Of a DNA stretch of 9,624 bases, positions 1 through 5,628 are shown one piece after another; positions within the stretch are counted from its first letter, which is position 1, and each line of letters starts with the position of its first letter. Made by a program: the position numbers and the translations under genes. The stretch comes from Anaerolineae bacterium (GTDB taxonomy: Bacteria > Chloroflexota > Anaerolineae > CG2-30-64-16): NCBI GenBank assembly GCA_025454565.1, contig JALOOE010000040.1, positions 1-9,624 on the forward strand, given 5' to 3'. The notes under the pieces were generated by a model. The model made no database searches. It saw only the letters and a list, made by a program, of their open reading frames with translations, and had not been told where the DNA came from.

Positions 1-102
1 GCTTGAGGTCACCGGGGCAAGGACATGCGACTAGGCACTGAGTTGATGATGCTCCGACCGTCCGACTGGAGCGGGGTGTGGGCCCAGTAGAGGCTCGTTT
101 GT
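1..102. other. No gene recognised at the left edge
   Basis: I see no credible coding region here. The three forward frames hit stops within the first 45 bases or so (one reads about ten codons to a TAG at 32-34). Nothing has a start codon with a ribosome binding site. It may hold the last codons or downstream region of a gene to the left, but this cannot be shown from the window. Confidence 0.4.
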
Positions 103-132
103 TTGACGATTTATTGATATATGTGTTATCAT
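103..132 (+). promoter_or_regulatory. Sigma-70 type promoter with extended -10 for the exported protein gene
   Basis: A TTGACG -35 box (103-108) is followed by an 18-bp AT-rich spacer and a TATCAT -10 box (127-132). TG at 124-125 gives an extended -10 (TGnTATCAT). Transcription would start near 139, about 30 nt before the ATG at 171. An inverted repeat TGATA-N7-TATCA (115-131) overlaps the -10 and could be an operator. A small hairpin TATCC-CATC-GGATA (138-151) would lie at the start of the transcript. The local AT-richness stands out against the GC-rich surroundings. Confidence 0.65.
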
Positions 133-170
133 CTTAATATCCCATCGGATAACGCAAAAGGGAGGCCCTC

Positions 171-665
171 ATGAGGAAGTTGTGCGTAGGTATCTTGATA
201 ACCGCGATATTGGTCGTATTTACGGCGTCCGCGGCTTTGGCTTGGAACTCAGTGACGGGATGCGTCACAGACGGCTCCGGCGCGGCTTGGCCGCATGGCG
301 GGACGGCAACATTGACGCTCACCGGTCCCGTAACCGTTGGTCCCGTGAATCTGGACGGGAGTGGATGCTTTACGCTTAATCCTGGCGGGAGTGGAAACCA
401 GAAGTTGGGCGGAACACTCGCCATTGTGTTGAGCAGCCCCAATGGAAGTATCTCTTTAGCTTCCCGGACTCTGCCTGCTCCTAATAGTGGGGAGTACAAT
501 ACTGCGTACAACTTCGGGAATATATCCAGTGGCACCGGCCCTAACGCTGTGACGCTGAGTGCTTTGTCCGCCCAGGGATCACCGATCGCGTTCGGCTTGA
601 TTCTGCCAGTCGTGGGATTGGCCGTCATCGGCGGGGCGGTGCTGCGGCGATCGCGGCGATCCTGA
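171..665 (+). CDS. Small exported protein with C-terminal membrane anchor, function unknown
   Basis: A 164-residue protein with an N-terminal Sec signal peptide: MRK, a hydrophobic stretch at about 4-22, and probable cleavage after ALA-24. The middle is Gly/Ser/Thr-rich and beta-strand-like, with two cysteines (31 and 66) that could form a disulfide. The VTGCVTDGSGA...LDGSGCFTL pattern loosely resembles carboxypeptidase-regulatory-like or Cna-B-like beta sandwiches; that is a weak resemblance, not an assignment. The C-terminus has a hydrophobic helix at about 138-158 followed by a basic RRSRRS end. This tripartite layout is typical of surface proteins anchored or processed at the C-terminus, though there is no LPXTG or PEP motif. 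The ATG at 171 has a GGGAGG ribosome binding site at 160-165. The gene has its own promoter and terminator, so it is probably monocistronic. By eye its GC content is lower than that of its neighbours. Product unknown. Confidence 0.75.
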   Translation: MRKLCVGILITAILVVFTASAALAWNSVTGCVTDGSGAAWPHGGTATLTLTGPVTVGPVNLDGSGCFTLNPGGSGNQKLGGTLAIVLSSPNGSISLASRTLPAPNSGEYNTAYNFGNISSGTGPNAVTLSALSAQGSPIAFGLILPVVGLAVIGGAVLRRSRRS

Positions 666-693
666 CAGGCGAGCTTCACCCAACCGGACATTG

Positions 694-730
694 CTTGCCA
701 GGCATCGCTTGCGGTGCCTGGCAAGTTTTT
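694..730 (+). terminator. Rho-independent terminator after the exported protein gene
   Basis: A perfect 11-bp stem, CTTGCCAGGCA (694-704) with TGCCTGGCAAG (715-725), has a 10-nt loop that can pair further inside. It is followed directly by TTTTT (726-730). It begins 28 nt after the stop codon. This is the clearest intrinsic terminator in the window, and it separates the first gene from the radical SAM gene. Confidence 0.9.
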
Positions 731-743
731 GCCTTGTCCAGAA

Positions 744-772
744 TTGACGAATGGAACGAATGTTCGTATAAT
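744..772 (+). promoter_or_regulatory. Near-consensus sigma-70 promoter of the radical SAM gene
   Basis: TTGACG (744-749), a 17-bp spacer and a perfect TATAAT (767-772). This gives a start site near 779 and a leader of only about 20 nt. A promoter this strong for a rarely needed enzyme fits a gene that is normally repressed. The spacer contains an SOS-box-like palindrome, listed separately. Confidence 0.85.
753..766. promoter_or_regulatory. Probable LexA (SOS) box inside the radical SAM promoter
   Basis: The sequence GGAACGAATGTTCG contains the full GAAC-N4-GTTC core (754-765) of the Bacillus/Gram-positive LexA box, and the GAAT centre fits the RNRY preference. Against the symmetric CGAAC-N4-GTTCG form, only the first base differs. 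It sits between the -35 and -10 boxes and abuts the -10, where a bound repressor would block RNA polymerase. The base pattern is seen directly. That this organism's LexA uses the GAAC-N4-GTTC type is inference. Confidence 0.7.
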
Positions 773-798
773 ATGGTTGTCTCAGCCAGGAGGCAGCC

Positions 799-2022
799 AT
801 GGATACCCGCGCGAAACTCGATCTGCTGGGCCAGGCGGCCCGCTACGACGATTGCACCGTCCTCGCTTCGGACGAGAACGCGGAGGGCCGCGGATTTTTC
901 GCGCCGGCGACTGTCGATCCACGCCCGCCGAGCCGCGACATGTTCCCCTGCGTCTCACACGTGACCACCCCCTGGGGCGAGCGCAAGCCGGTCCTCAAGG
1001 TGCTGCAGACCAGCGCCTGCCAGAACAACTGTAACTATTGCGCCTTTCGAGCGGGCCGTGACATCCGCCGCGCGCACCTCACCCCCGATGAACTGGCCCG
1101 CAGCTTCGACCTGATGTATCGCGCCGGGGTGGTGGATGGCATGTTTCTCAGTTCCGGCATCATCGGCACGGCGCGCACGATGGACGAGATGCTGGCGACG
1201 ACCGAGCTCGTTCGGCAGAAGTACGGCTTCCGCGGCTACATCCACCTCAAGGTGCTGCCCGGCGCCGAGGCTGCGCACATCGCTCGCGCGGTGGAGCTGG
1301 CGGATCGCATCTCGGTCAACCTGGAGGGGCCGACGCAAGATCGGCTGGCGGTGCTCGCACCCCAGAAAGCGATGGCCGAGCTGATCGGCCCGCTGCGGGT
1401 CGCGGCGAAGATCATCGGTCGGGGCGATCCCGCGCGGGCACCTGCGCCGGCAGGTGCGAGACCTGCCCCTACCATCGGTCATGCTCACCTGGGCATGTCC
1501 ACGCAGTTCGTCGTCGGACCGGCCGGCGAGAGCGACCGCGAGCTGCTCGCGACCGTGCAGATGCTCTATCGCGAGGTGCGGCTGGCGCGGGCCTACTATA
1601 GCGCCTTCAGCCCGGTCAGGAATACGCCGCTTGAAGGGGTCACGCCCACGCATCCGACGCGCGAACACCGGCTTTACCAGGCGGACTGGCTGCTACGCTA
1701 CTACCACTTCGACGCCGAAGAGCTGCCGTTCGACACCGAGGGCCAGCTCAGTCAAGATATCGATCCGAAAGCCGCCTGGGCGCAGGCGCACCCGGAGCGC
1801 TTCCCCATCGAGGTCAACGCCGCGCCGCTGCCCGAACTGCTGCGCATCCCCGGCATCGGGCCGAGCTCGGCCAAGGCCATCGTGCAGGCGCGACGGCAGG
1901 CTAACCTGCGCGAGCTGGGCGATCTGCGCAAGTTGGGTGCGCGCGCCGATCGCGCCGCGCCGTTCGTCACCCTAGGCGGACACCGTCCCCCATATCAGCC
2001 GCCATTGCCCCTCGTTGGTTGA
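799..2022 (+). CDS. Radical SAM protein with C-terminal HhH, putative DNA modification/repair
   Basis: A 407-residue protein. The radical SAM iron-sulfur motif is CX3CX2C at Cys74, Cys78 and Cys81 (CQNNCNYC). Family blocks follow: FLSSGI, GYIHLKVLPGA, ADRISVNLEGPT, LAP.K, STQFVVG and YYSAFSPV. The C-terminus carries a helix-hairpin-helix with PGIG at 351-354 (about 339-366), a non-specific DNA-binding element. Length and blocks fit the family known as putative DNA modification/repair radical SAM protein (TIGR03916 type), which is usually paired with a uracil-DNA-glycosylase-like partner. No partner lies in this window. The ATG at 799 has an AGGAGG site at 788-793, and the N-terminus matches the family. 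Residues about 208-227 are a Pro/Ala/Arg-rich insert encoded by a palindromic element. The last residues and the TGA come from a heptameric repeat. The substrate is unknown. A biotin-synthase-like label would be too specific. Confidence 0.9.
   Translation: MDTRAKLDLLGQAARYDDCTVLASDENAEGRGFFAPATVDPRPPSRDMFPCVSHVTTPWGERKPVLKVLQTSACQNNCNYCAFRAGRDIRRAHLTPDELARSFDLMYRAGVVDGMFLSSGIIGTARTMDEMLATTELVRQKYGFRGYIHLKVLPGAEAAHIARAVELADRISVNLEGPTQDRLAVLAPQKAMAELIGPLRVAAKIIGRGDPARAPAPAGARPAPTIGHAHLGMSTQFVVGPAGESDRELLATVQMLYREVRLARAYYSAFSPVRNTPLEGVTPTHPTREHRLYQADWLLRYYHFDAEELPFDTEGQLSQDIDPKAAWAQAHPERFPIEVNAAPLPELLRIPGIGPSSAKAIVQARRQANLRELGDLRKLGARADRAAPFVTLGGHRPPYQPPLPLVG
1420..1473. repeat. In-frame palindromic element inside the radical SAM gene
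   Basis: A compact double dyad: GCACCTGC (1438-1445)/GCAGGTGC (1450-1457) with a 4-nt loop, and overlapping it GGCAGGT (1449-1455)/ACCTGCC (1461-1467) with a 5-nt loop. The shared GCAGGT arm can pair with either side. It ends in CCCCTACC, so the minus strand reads GGTAGGGGCAGG. The frame stays open and gives a low-complexity insert of Arg, Pro, Ala and Gly at residues 208-225, just before the conserved GMSTQFVVG block. This resembles short mobile palindromes that insert in frame in some bacterial genes. The exact boundaries are estimated. Confidence 0.55.
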
Positions 2023-2150
2023 AGGTTCAAGGTTGAAGGTTGAAGGTTGACAGGTTCAAGGTTGAAGGTTGAAGGTTGACAGGTTGGGCGGGAGCAGTTA
2101 ACCTAACGCTTGTACTTTCAACCTTGAACCTTGAACCTTGAACCTGTAAC
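2017..2150. repeat. Heptameric GGTTGAA/TTCAACC intergenic repeat array (large imperfect palindrome)
   Basis: The left arm is a run of GGTTGAA/GGTTCAA heptads with a perfect tandem duplication of 29 bp (2024-2052 and 2053-2081). The right arm is the reverse complement type, TTCAACC/TTGAACC, at 2116-2150. About 30 unique bases lie between the arms, including an AGGTT...AACCT pair (2081-2085 and 2100-2104). Transcribed, it would form a long imperfect hairpin. It overlaps the 3' end of the radical SAM gene, whose TGA (2020-2022) is part of a heptad, and it reaches to within 15 nt of the phosphoesterase ATG. No promoter is evident inside it. Confidence 0.85.
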
Positions 2151-2163
2151 CCGTAACCGAACC

Positions 2164-2814
2164 ATGATCTGGGCGATACTTTCCGATATTCACGGTCACA
2201 GCGGCCCGCTGCGCCGCGTCGTGGCAGATGCCGCCGATCGCGGCGCGCGCCAACTCCTATGTCTGGGCGATGTCGGCGGCGTGACCGCCCTGGACCTGTT
2301 GGCCGAGGCGCAGGCAACGTGCGTCTTCGGCAACTGGGAGGCGTCGGGGCTGCGCGGGATGGACAAGCCGTATCGCGGGCTGGTCAGCCGCTGGCCGGCG
2401 CAGTTTCGCGCGGATGGCCTGTGGGCCGCGCACGCCAGCCCGGTCTGGCCGCAGGGCCTGGCCATCGGCGGCGTCGTGGAGTATCTGCGCCAGCACAATC
2501 TGCACTGGCTGGCGCTCTTCCCATCGCTTCAGCGTTCGGATGAAGCGCGGTGGGCCGCGCTGGCTGAGCTGGAAGCTGCGGGCGCAGCGGCCTTCTTTCA
2601 CGGCCACACGCATGTCCAAGAAGCGTGGCGCTGGCGGCCGGATGCGACTCTGACGCGCCTCGAGGGGCCTGACTTCGCCATCGAGGAGGACGGCAGCCGT
2701 TATCTGATCGGCGTGGGCAGCGTGGGCGATCCGCATGACGGCGACGGCGCGTGCTATACGCTCTACGACGATGCCGCGCGGCGGGTGGAGTGGCGGCGGC
2801 TTGAAGGACGTTAG
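2164..2814 (+). CDS. Calcineurin-like metallophosphoesterase
   Basis: A 216-residue protein with the metallophosphoesterase motifs in order: SDIH (Asp8, His10), GDVGG (Asp36), GNWE (Asn57, with Trp where many members have His), AAHASP (His90) and HGHTH (147-150). These bind the two metal ions that activate water for phosphoester cleavage. The overall layout fits the small PF12850-like group of cytosolic phosphodiesterases; the substrate cannot be told. The start is set at ATG 2164, where the conserved beta strand MIWAILSDIH begins. A TTG start at 2131 would translate the repeat array and is rejected. No good ribosome binding site precedes 2164, so translation may be weak or use a leader-independent route. 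The stop codon lies within an octameric repeat. Confidence 0.85.
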   Translation: MIWAILSDIHGHSGPLRRVVADAADRGARQLLCLGDVGGVTALDLLAEAQATCVFGNWEASGLRGMDKPYRGLVSRWPAQFRADGLWAAHASPVWPQGLAIGGVVEYLRQHNLHWLALFPSLQRSDEARWAALAELEAAGAAAFFHGHTHVQEAWRWRPDATLTRLEGPDFAIEEDGSRYLIGVGSVGDPHDGDGACYTLYDDAARRVEWRRLEGR

Positions 2815-2844
2815 GACGTTCAAACGTTGGAACGTGCGAACGTC
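2805..2844. repeat. Octameric ACGT-containing repeat at the phosphoesterase stop codon
   Basis: Five consecutive 8-nt units: AGGACGTT (2805), AGGACGTT (2813), CAAACGTT (2821), GGAACGTG (2829) and CGAACGTC (2837-2844). All share ACGT in the same register. GACGTTC (2815-2821) and GAACGTC (2838-2844) form a perfect 7-bp inverted repeat with a nested ACGTT/AACGT pair, so the array is also a hairpin. The TAG stop (2812-2814) spans units one and two. The nitrilase ribosome binding site follows immediately. Confidence 0.7.
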
Positions 2845-2855
2845 TTGGAGGGGCG

Positions 2856-3653
2856 ATGTTCACGGTTGGGCTGGTTCAGTTTTGTCCTGTTCGCTATGAC
2901 GTGCGGGCCAATGTGGCAACGGTAGAGCGGCTCCTGGCGGGCGTCCGAGCCGATCTGCTGGTGCTGCCGGAGCTGGCGAATTCCGGCTACATGGTCGCGA
3001 CCGCGGCCGATCTCGATCCGTACGCGGAGTTGGGCGATGGCTCCGGCCCCTTTTTGTCCGCGTTGCGGCAGTTAGCAGCGCGGACAGGCGGCGTGATCGT
3101 GACCGGTTTCGCCGAACGGGGCCGGGCCGGGCTGTACAACTCGGCCGCCGCGGTCGATGCCGACAGGGTGCTCCAGGTCTATCGGAAAACGCATCTGTTC
3201 CAGGACGAACAGGACCCCTTTCTGCCCGGCGACACCGGCTTCCGCATCTTCGAGCATCGCGGCGCCCGCATCGGCATGATGGTCTGCTTCGACTGGTTTT
3301 TCCCGGAGGCGGCGCGCACGTTGGCGCTCCGAGGAGCGCAGGTCATCGCCCATCCCGCCAATCTGGTGCTGCCCTGGTGCCAAACCGGCATGGTGACGCG
3401 CTGTTTGGAGAACGCGGTCTTCGCCATCACGACCAACCGCTACGGCACGGAAACGCTGAACGGCAAGAGCCTGACCTTCACGGGTGCGTCGCAGATCCTC
3501 GACACCAAAGGCCGGCGGCTTGCTCAGGCGGATGTCGAGGGTGATGCTGTGCTGCTGTGCGAGATCGATCCAACTGCGGCCGATGACAAGCGGATCGGCA
3601 CGCGCAACGACCTGTTCGGCGACCGCCGACCGGGGATGTACTTTGACCGATAG
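2856..3653 (+). CDS. Carbon-nitrogen hydrolase of the nitrilase superfamily (amidase-like)
   Basis: A 265-residue protein with the full nitrilase-superfamily catalytic triad: Glu39 (LPELANSGY), Lys111 (YRKTHLF) and Cys144 (VCFDWFFPE). The blocks around the cysteine (CFDWFFPEAARTLALRGAQ, then IAHPANLVLP) and the end (ND.FGDRRPGMYF) closely recall the archaeal Pyrococcus PH0642/PaNit enzymes. Such enzymes hydrolyse C-N bonds of small amides or nitriles in the cytoplasm, with water as second substrate. Length is typical of stand-alone members. The true substrate is open (small amide, N-carbamoyl compound or deaminated glutathione-like). The ATG at 2856 has a GGAGGGG site (2847-2853). The 3' end overlaps the start of the acetyltransferase gene, which implies translational coupling. 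Confidence 0.9.
   Translation: MFTVGLVQFCPVRYDVRANVATVERLLAGVRADLLVLPELANSGYMVATAADLDPYAELGDGSGPFLSALRQLAARTGGVIVTGFAERGRAGLYNSAAAVDADRVLQVYRKTHLFQDEQDPFLPGDTGFRIFEHRGARIGMMVCFDWFFPEAARTLALRGAQVIAHPANLVLPWCQTGMVTRCLENAVFAITTNRYGTETLNGKSLTFTGASQILDTKGRRLAQADVEGDAVLLCEIDPTAADDKRIGTRNDLFGDRRPGMYFDR
3632..3645 (+). promoter_or_regulatory. Ribosome binding site deciding a TTG start for the acetyltransferase
   Basis: GGGGA (3632-3636) lies 6 nt before a TTG (3643-3645) in the acetyltransferase frame, inside the last codons of the nitrilase gene. The protein similarity begins directly after it (TDSLPISFRRVTPDD). No ATG or GTG in this frame is as well placed. Confidence 0.6.
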
Positions 3654-4566
3654 CCTGCCCATCAGCTTCCGGCGGGTCACGCCGGACGACAAGCCGCGCG
3701 TCCTCGAGATTTGCGCCGGGGTTTGGGACGGCCACGACTACGTGCCATCCGTGCTGGATGCGTGGCTGGCCGCGGACGATGCGGATCTGATCGGTGTGTT
3801 GGCCGGTGATGCCCTCGTAGGTTTCGGGCATTGCGTGTGGATGTCCTCGACCTATGCCTGGTTCGAGGGGCTGCGCATCGATAGCGCGTGGCGCAACCGT
3901 GGGGTCGCGCGGGCGTTGCACGAGCGCATGCTTGCGTGGGCCTATGGGGCAGGCGCGGCGCGCGTCGGGCTCTCGGTCTACCTGGACAACCAGCCGTCGC
4001 TGCGGATTGTGGAGTCGCATGCCTTCGAGCGAGTCGCCGGATTCGTGGTATTGGAGGCGCCCGCTGAAGGGGCGCCACATGCGCGGGCCAGGGCCGCCGA
4101 AGATGTGGTTCGAGTTTCCTCCGTAGAGGCAGCGGACTACATCAACCGTTCAGCATTCCTGGAGCAAGCGCACGGCTTCTTCCCGCGCAACTGGCGCTTC
4201 TACCCCTACGCGCTCGGCTCGGAGCAACCGCTGGCGCAGATGACGCATCTGTTGGGGCTGCGGCGCGGCGGCCGATTGGCGGCGCTGGCGTGCATCGGTG
4301 CGGGCGAGGCGGCTCCGACCGCGTTGGCGCTCAATTTCCTCGACGGCTCTCCCGACGATATGGCGATCCTTGCGCGCCACGTCCTGAGCCTTGCCGGCGG
4401 CGCGCCGGTGGAAGCGATGGCGCCCGCCGCCGGTAGCAACAGCAACGCGCTGCTGGAGGTTCTATCCGGCCTGGGCTTCGCGCCCTGGAATGACTTCGCA
4501 ACGGATGTCTTTGTTTACGAACGGCCGATCGCCGGCCGTTCGGAGGGCGCACTTTCTTCGAAGTAG
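3643..4566 (+). CDS. GNAT-family N-acetyltransferase, probably two GNAT-like halves
   Basis: About 307 residues from the TTG at 3643, which overlaps the nitrilase stop by 11 nt. The N-terminal half (about 7-140) is a GNAT domain. FRRVTPDD forms the first strand and RNRGVA (84-89) is the acetyl-CoA pyrophosphate-binding loop after the strand WFEGLRID. A conserved Asn follows (DNQPSLRIVESHAFE). The C-terminal half (about 160-300) has the proportions of a second, degenerate GNAT fold ending in a GFAPW...VFVYER strand, without a clear acetyl-CoA loop. The two halves are joined by an Ala/Pro-rich linker encoded partly by a small palindrome (4056-4076). The acceptor substrate is unknown. The gene lies in a likely operon with the nitrilase and the LysM protein. 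An upstream extension of the frame to 3484 is only the shadow of the nitrilase gene. Confidence 0.8.
   Translation: MTDSLPISFRRVTPDDKPRVLEICAGVWDGHDYVPSVLDAWLAADDADLIGVLAGDALVGFGHCVWMSSTYAWFEGLRIDSAWRNRGVARALHERMLAWAYGAGAARVGLSVYLDNQPSLRIVESHAFERVAGFVVLEAPAEGAPHARARAAEDVVRVSSVEAADYINRSAFLEQAHGFFPRNWRFYPYALGSEQPLAQMTHLLGLRRGGRLAALACIGAGEAAPTALALNFLDGSPDDMAILARHVLSLAGGAPVEAMAPAAGSNSNALLEVLSGLGFAPWNDFATDVFVYERPIAGRSEGALSSK
4518..4542 (+). promoter_or_regulatory. Perfect hairpin in the 3' coding end of the acetyltransferase gene
   Basis: CGAACGGCCG (4518-4527) and CGGCCGTTCG (4533-4542) form a perfect 10-bp stem with a 5-nt ATCGC loop, about 20 nt before the stop codon. No T-run follows directly (only ACTTTCTT at 4551-4558). 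It could be a weak attenuator or mRNA-stability element upstream of the LysM gene, or simply GC-rich coding sequence. Confidence 0.4.
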
Positions 4567-4575
4567 GAGGCTGAG

Positions 4576-5562
4576 ATGCTGCGGTCGGCTCATCGTTGGC
4601 TGTTGGCGGCCGTTTGCGCGCTGCTGTTGAGCGTGTTGCTCGTCGCAGCCGTGACGGCGCAGGCCGGCATCATTCACGTGGTTCAGCCCGGCGACACGGT
4701 GGGCAAGTTGGCATGGCGCTATGGCGTCAGATCGATGGAGATCGTCGTGGCCAACAACCTGGCCAACCCCAATCGGATCTACGCGGGGCAGAAGTTGCTC
4801 ATTCCTGTCAGCAGCACCGTGGGAACGTGGCTGTCTGCTGAGGCCGCCGGATCTGCCGCGTGTCCGTGCGAGGCGCTTGTCATCGCCAACCCTGCGCCGG
4901 GCGTCACGGTCACCAGCCCGTTCACCGTGACCGGTTTGGCCGCTGCTTCGGCCCCCAGCCTGGTAGTCGCCGTCTTGGACGGCAGCGCCCAGGAGATCGG
5001 TCGGGCCTACGGCTTCGCTAAGGTTGGATCCGGCAGCTATGCGCCATTCGCCATCCCGGTCACCTTCACTGTTCCCGCCAACAGCCAGCCTGGCCGCATC
5101 CAGGTTTGGAGCATGAGCCCGCGCGATGGCGCAATCGAGCATCTCAACTCGGTAGCCGTGCAGGTGCAAGGGCTGGAGCTCGATCCGCTTCTATCTCAGC
5201 TTGATGCTGTCGCAACAGGCAGAGGTTCGGCGGCGCTGTCATCCCTCATGGCCGATCCCTTCCAACTCGTAGTGTACGGCTCGCGAGGCCTCGAACTGCC
5301 GGTGTCGCAGGCGGAGGTGATGCGACAGTTTCAGAGGAACGCGCTGGGCGCCGGTGCGCCCCGCCTCGATTTCAGCGTCGATGCCCGTGCGCTGCTGGGC
5401 GATCGGGTTGTGCTCGATCCGGCTGTCGTGCATGTGGTCTACAGCACCGGGTGGGGACCGGAGCAGCGCGACGATGCGTTCCTCTTGATCAGTGAGGTGG
5501 ACGGGCAGGCGCAGCTCACGGGCATGGTCTATGTGCCCGAGGCCCTGATCGACTATCGGTGA
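4576..5562 (+). CDS. Secreted LysM and Gmad2 domain protein
   Basis: A 328-residue exported protein. A Sec signal peptide covers about 1-30 (RSAHRW, hydrophobic core 9-27, AQA cleavage site). There is no lipobox cysteine, so it is not a lipoprotein. A LysM domain (32-77: HVVQPGDTVGKLAWRYGV...NPNRIYAGQKLLIP) should bind peptidoglycan or another glycan. Residues about 100-199 match the Gmad2 immunoglobulin-like domain (NPAPGVTVTSPFTVTG start, PVTFTVP and GRIQVWSMSPRDGA strands), known from envelope and spore-germination-related proteins. The last 125 residues are an unassigned mixed alpha/beta domain. The ATG has an AGGAGG site (4565-4570) that overlaps the stop codon of the acetyltransferase gene, with a 9-nt gap, so the two are co-translated. 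It probably acts at the cell wall. A role in sporulation is not implied. Confidence 0.85.
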   Translation: MLRSAHRWLLAAVCALLLSVLLVAAVTAQAGIIHVVQPGDTVGKLAWRYGVRSMEIVVANNLANPNRIYAGQKLLIPVSSTVGTWLSAEAAGSAACPCEALVIANPAPGVTVTSPFTVTGLAAASAPSLVVAVLDGSAQEIGRAYGFAKVGSGSYAPFAIPVTFTVPANSQPGRIQVWSMSPRDGAIEHLNSVAVQVQGLELDPLLSQLDAVATGRGSAALSSLMADPFQLVVYGSRGLELPVSQAEVMRQFQRNALGAGAPRLDFSVDARALLGDRVVLDPAVVHVVYSTGWGPEQRDDAFLLISEVDGQAQLTGMVYVPEALIDYR

Positions 5563-5565
5563 TCG

Positions 5566-5605
5566 CCGGCACGCGGCGGCTGCCGTCGCAGCCGCCGCGT
5601 GCCGG
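5566..5605 (+). terminator. Long perfect GC hairpin, probable terminator after the LysM gene
   Basis: CCGGCACGCGGCGGCTGC (5566-5583) pairs without mismatch with 5588-5605 around a CGTC loop, giving an 18-bp stem starting 4 nt after the stop codon. There is no T-tract. A second small hairpin follows at once (ATCACG 5606-5611/CGTGAT 5617-5622). It probably ends or attenuates the upstream operon and protects its 3' end. U-less termination is inference. Confidence 0.6.
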
Positions 5606-5618
5606 ATCACGCGAATCG

Positions 5619-5627
5619 TGATAGAAT
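5619..5627 (+). promoter_or_regulatory. Possible extended -10 element for the sugar kinase
   Basis: TGATAGAAT reads as TGn followed by TAGAAT, a 5/6 match to TATAAT. No convincing -35 lies 17 bp upstream, where the long GC hairpin ends. Use of this site would start transcripts near 5634 and remove part of the leader structure at 5629-5679. Weak evidence. Confidence 0.3.
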
Positions 5628-5628
5628 G

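Noticed and set aside
955..1668. Open frame of 237 codons on the minus strand within the radical SAM gene
   Set aside because: It is the antisense shadow of a well-supported gene in GC-rich sequence, has no ribosome binding site, and its translation is Arg-rich and unlike any family.
799..2022. Annotation of the radical SAM gene as biotin synthase
   Set aside because: The CX3CX2C motif is shared by all radical SAM enzymes; the downstream blocks and the HhH point to the DNA modification/repair family.
2131..2163. TTG start giving an 11-residue extension of the phosphoesterase
   Set aside because: The extension is translated from the TTGAACC repeat arm and precedes the family's conserved first strand; ATG 2164 is preferred.
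2257..2823. Minus-strand open frame of 188 codons opposite the phosphoesterase
   Set aside because: The plus strand carries all metallophosphoesterase motifs; the minus frame has none and no start signal.
4056..4076. Second in-frame palindrome, GGCGCCC/GGGCGCC, in the acetyltransferase linker
   Set aside because: A single 7-bp GC dyad in a GC-rich gene is easily due to chance, and it does not share sequence with the element in the radical SAM gene.
4462..5169. Minus-strand open frame of 235 codons across the acetyltransferase/LysM junction
   Set aside because: It crosses two supported genes in antisense, and its composition is that of a shadow frame.
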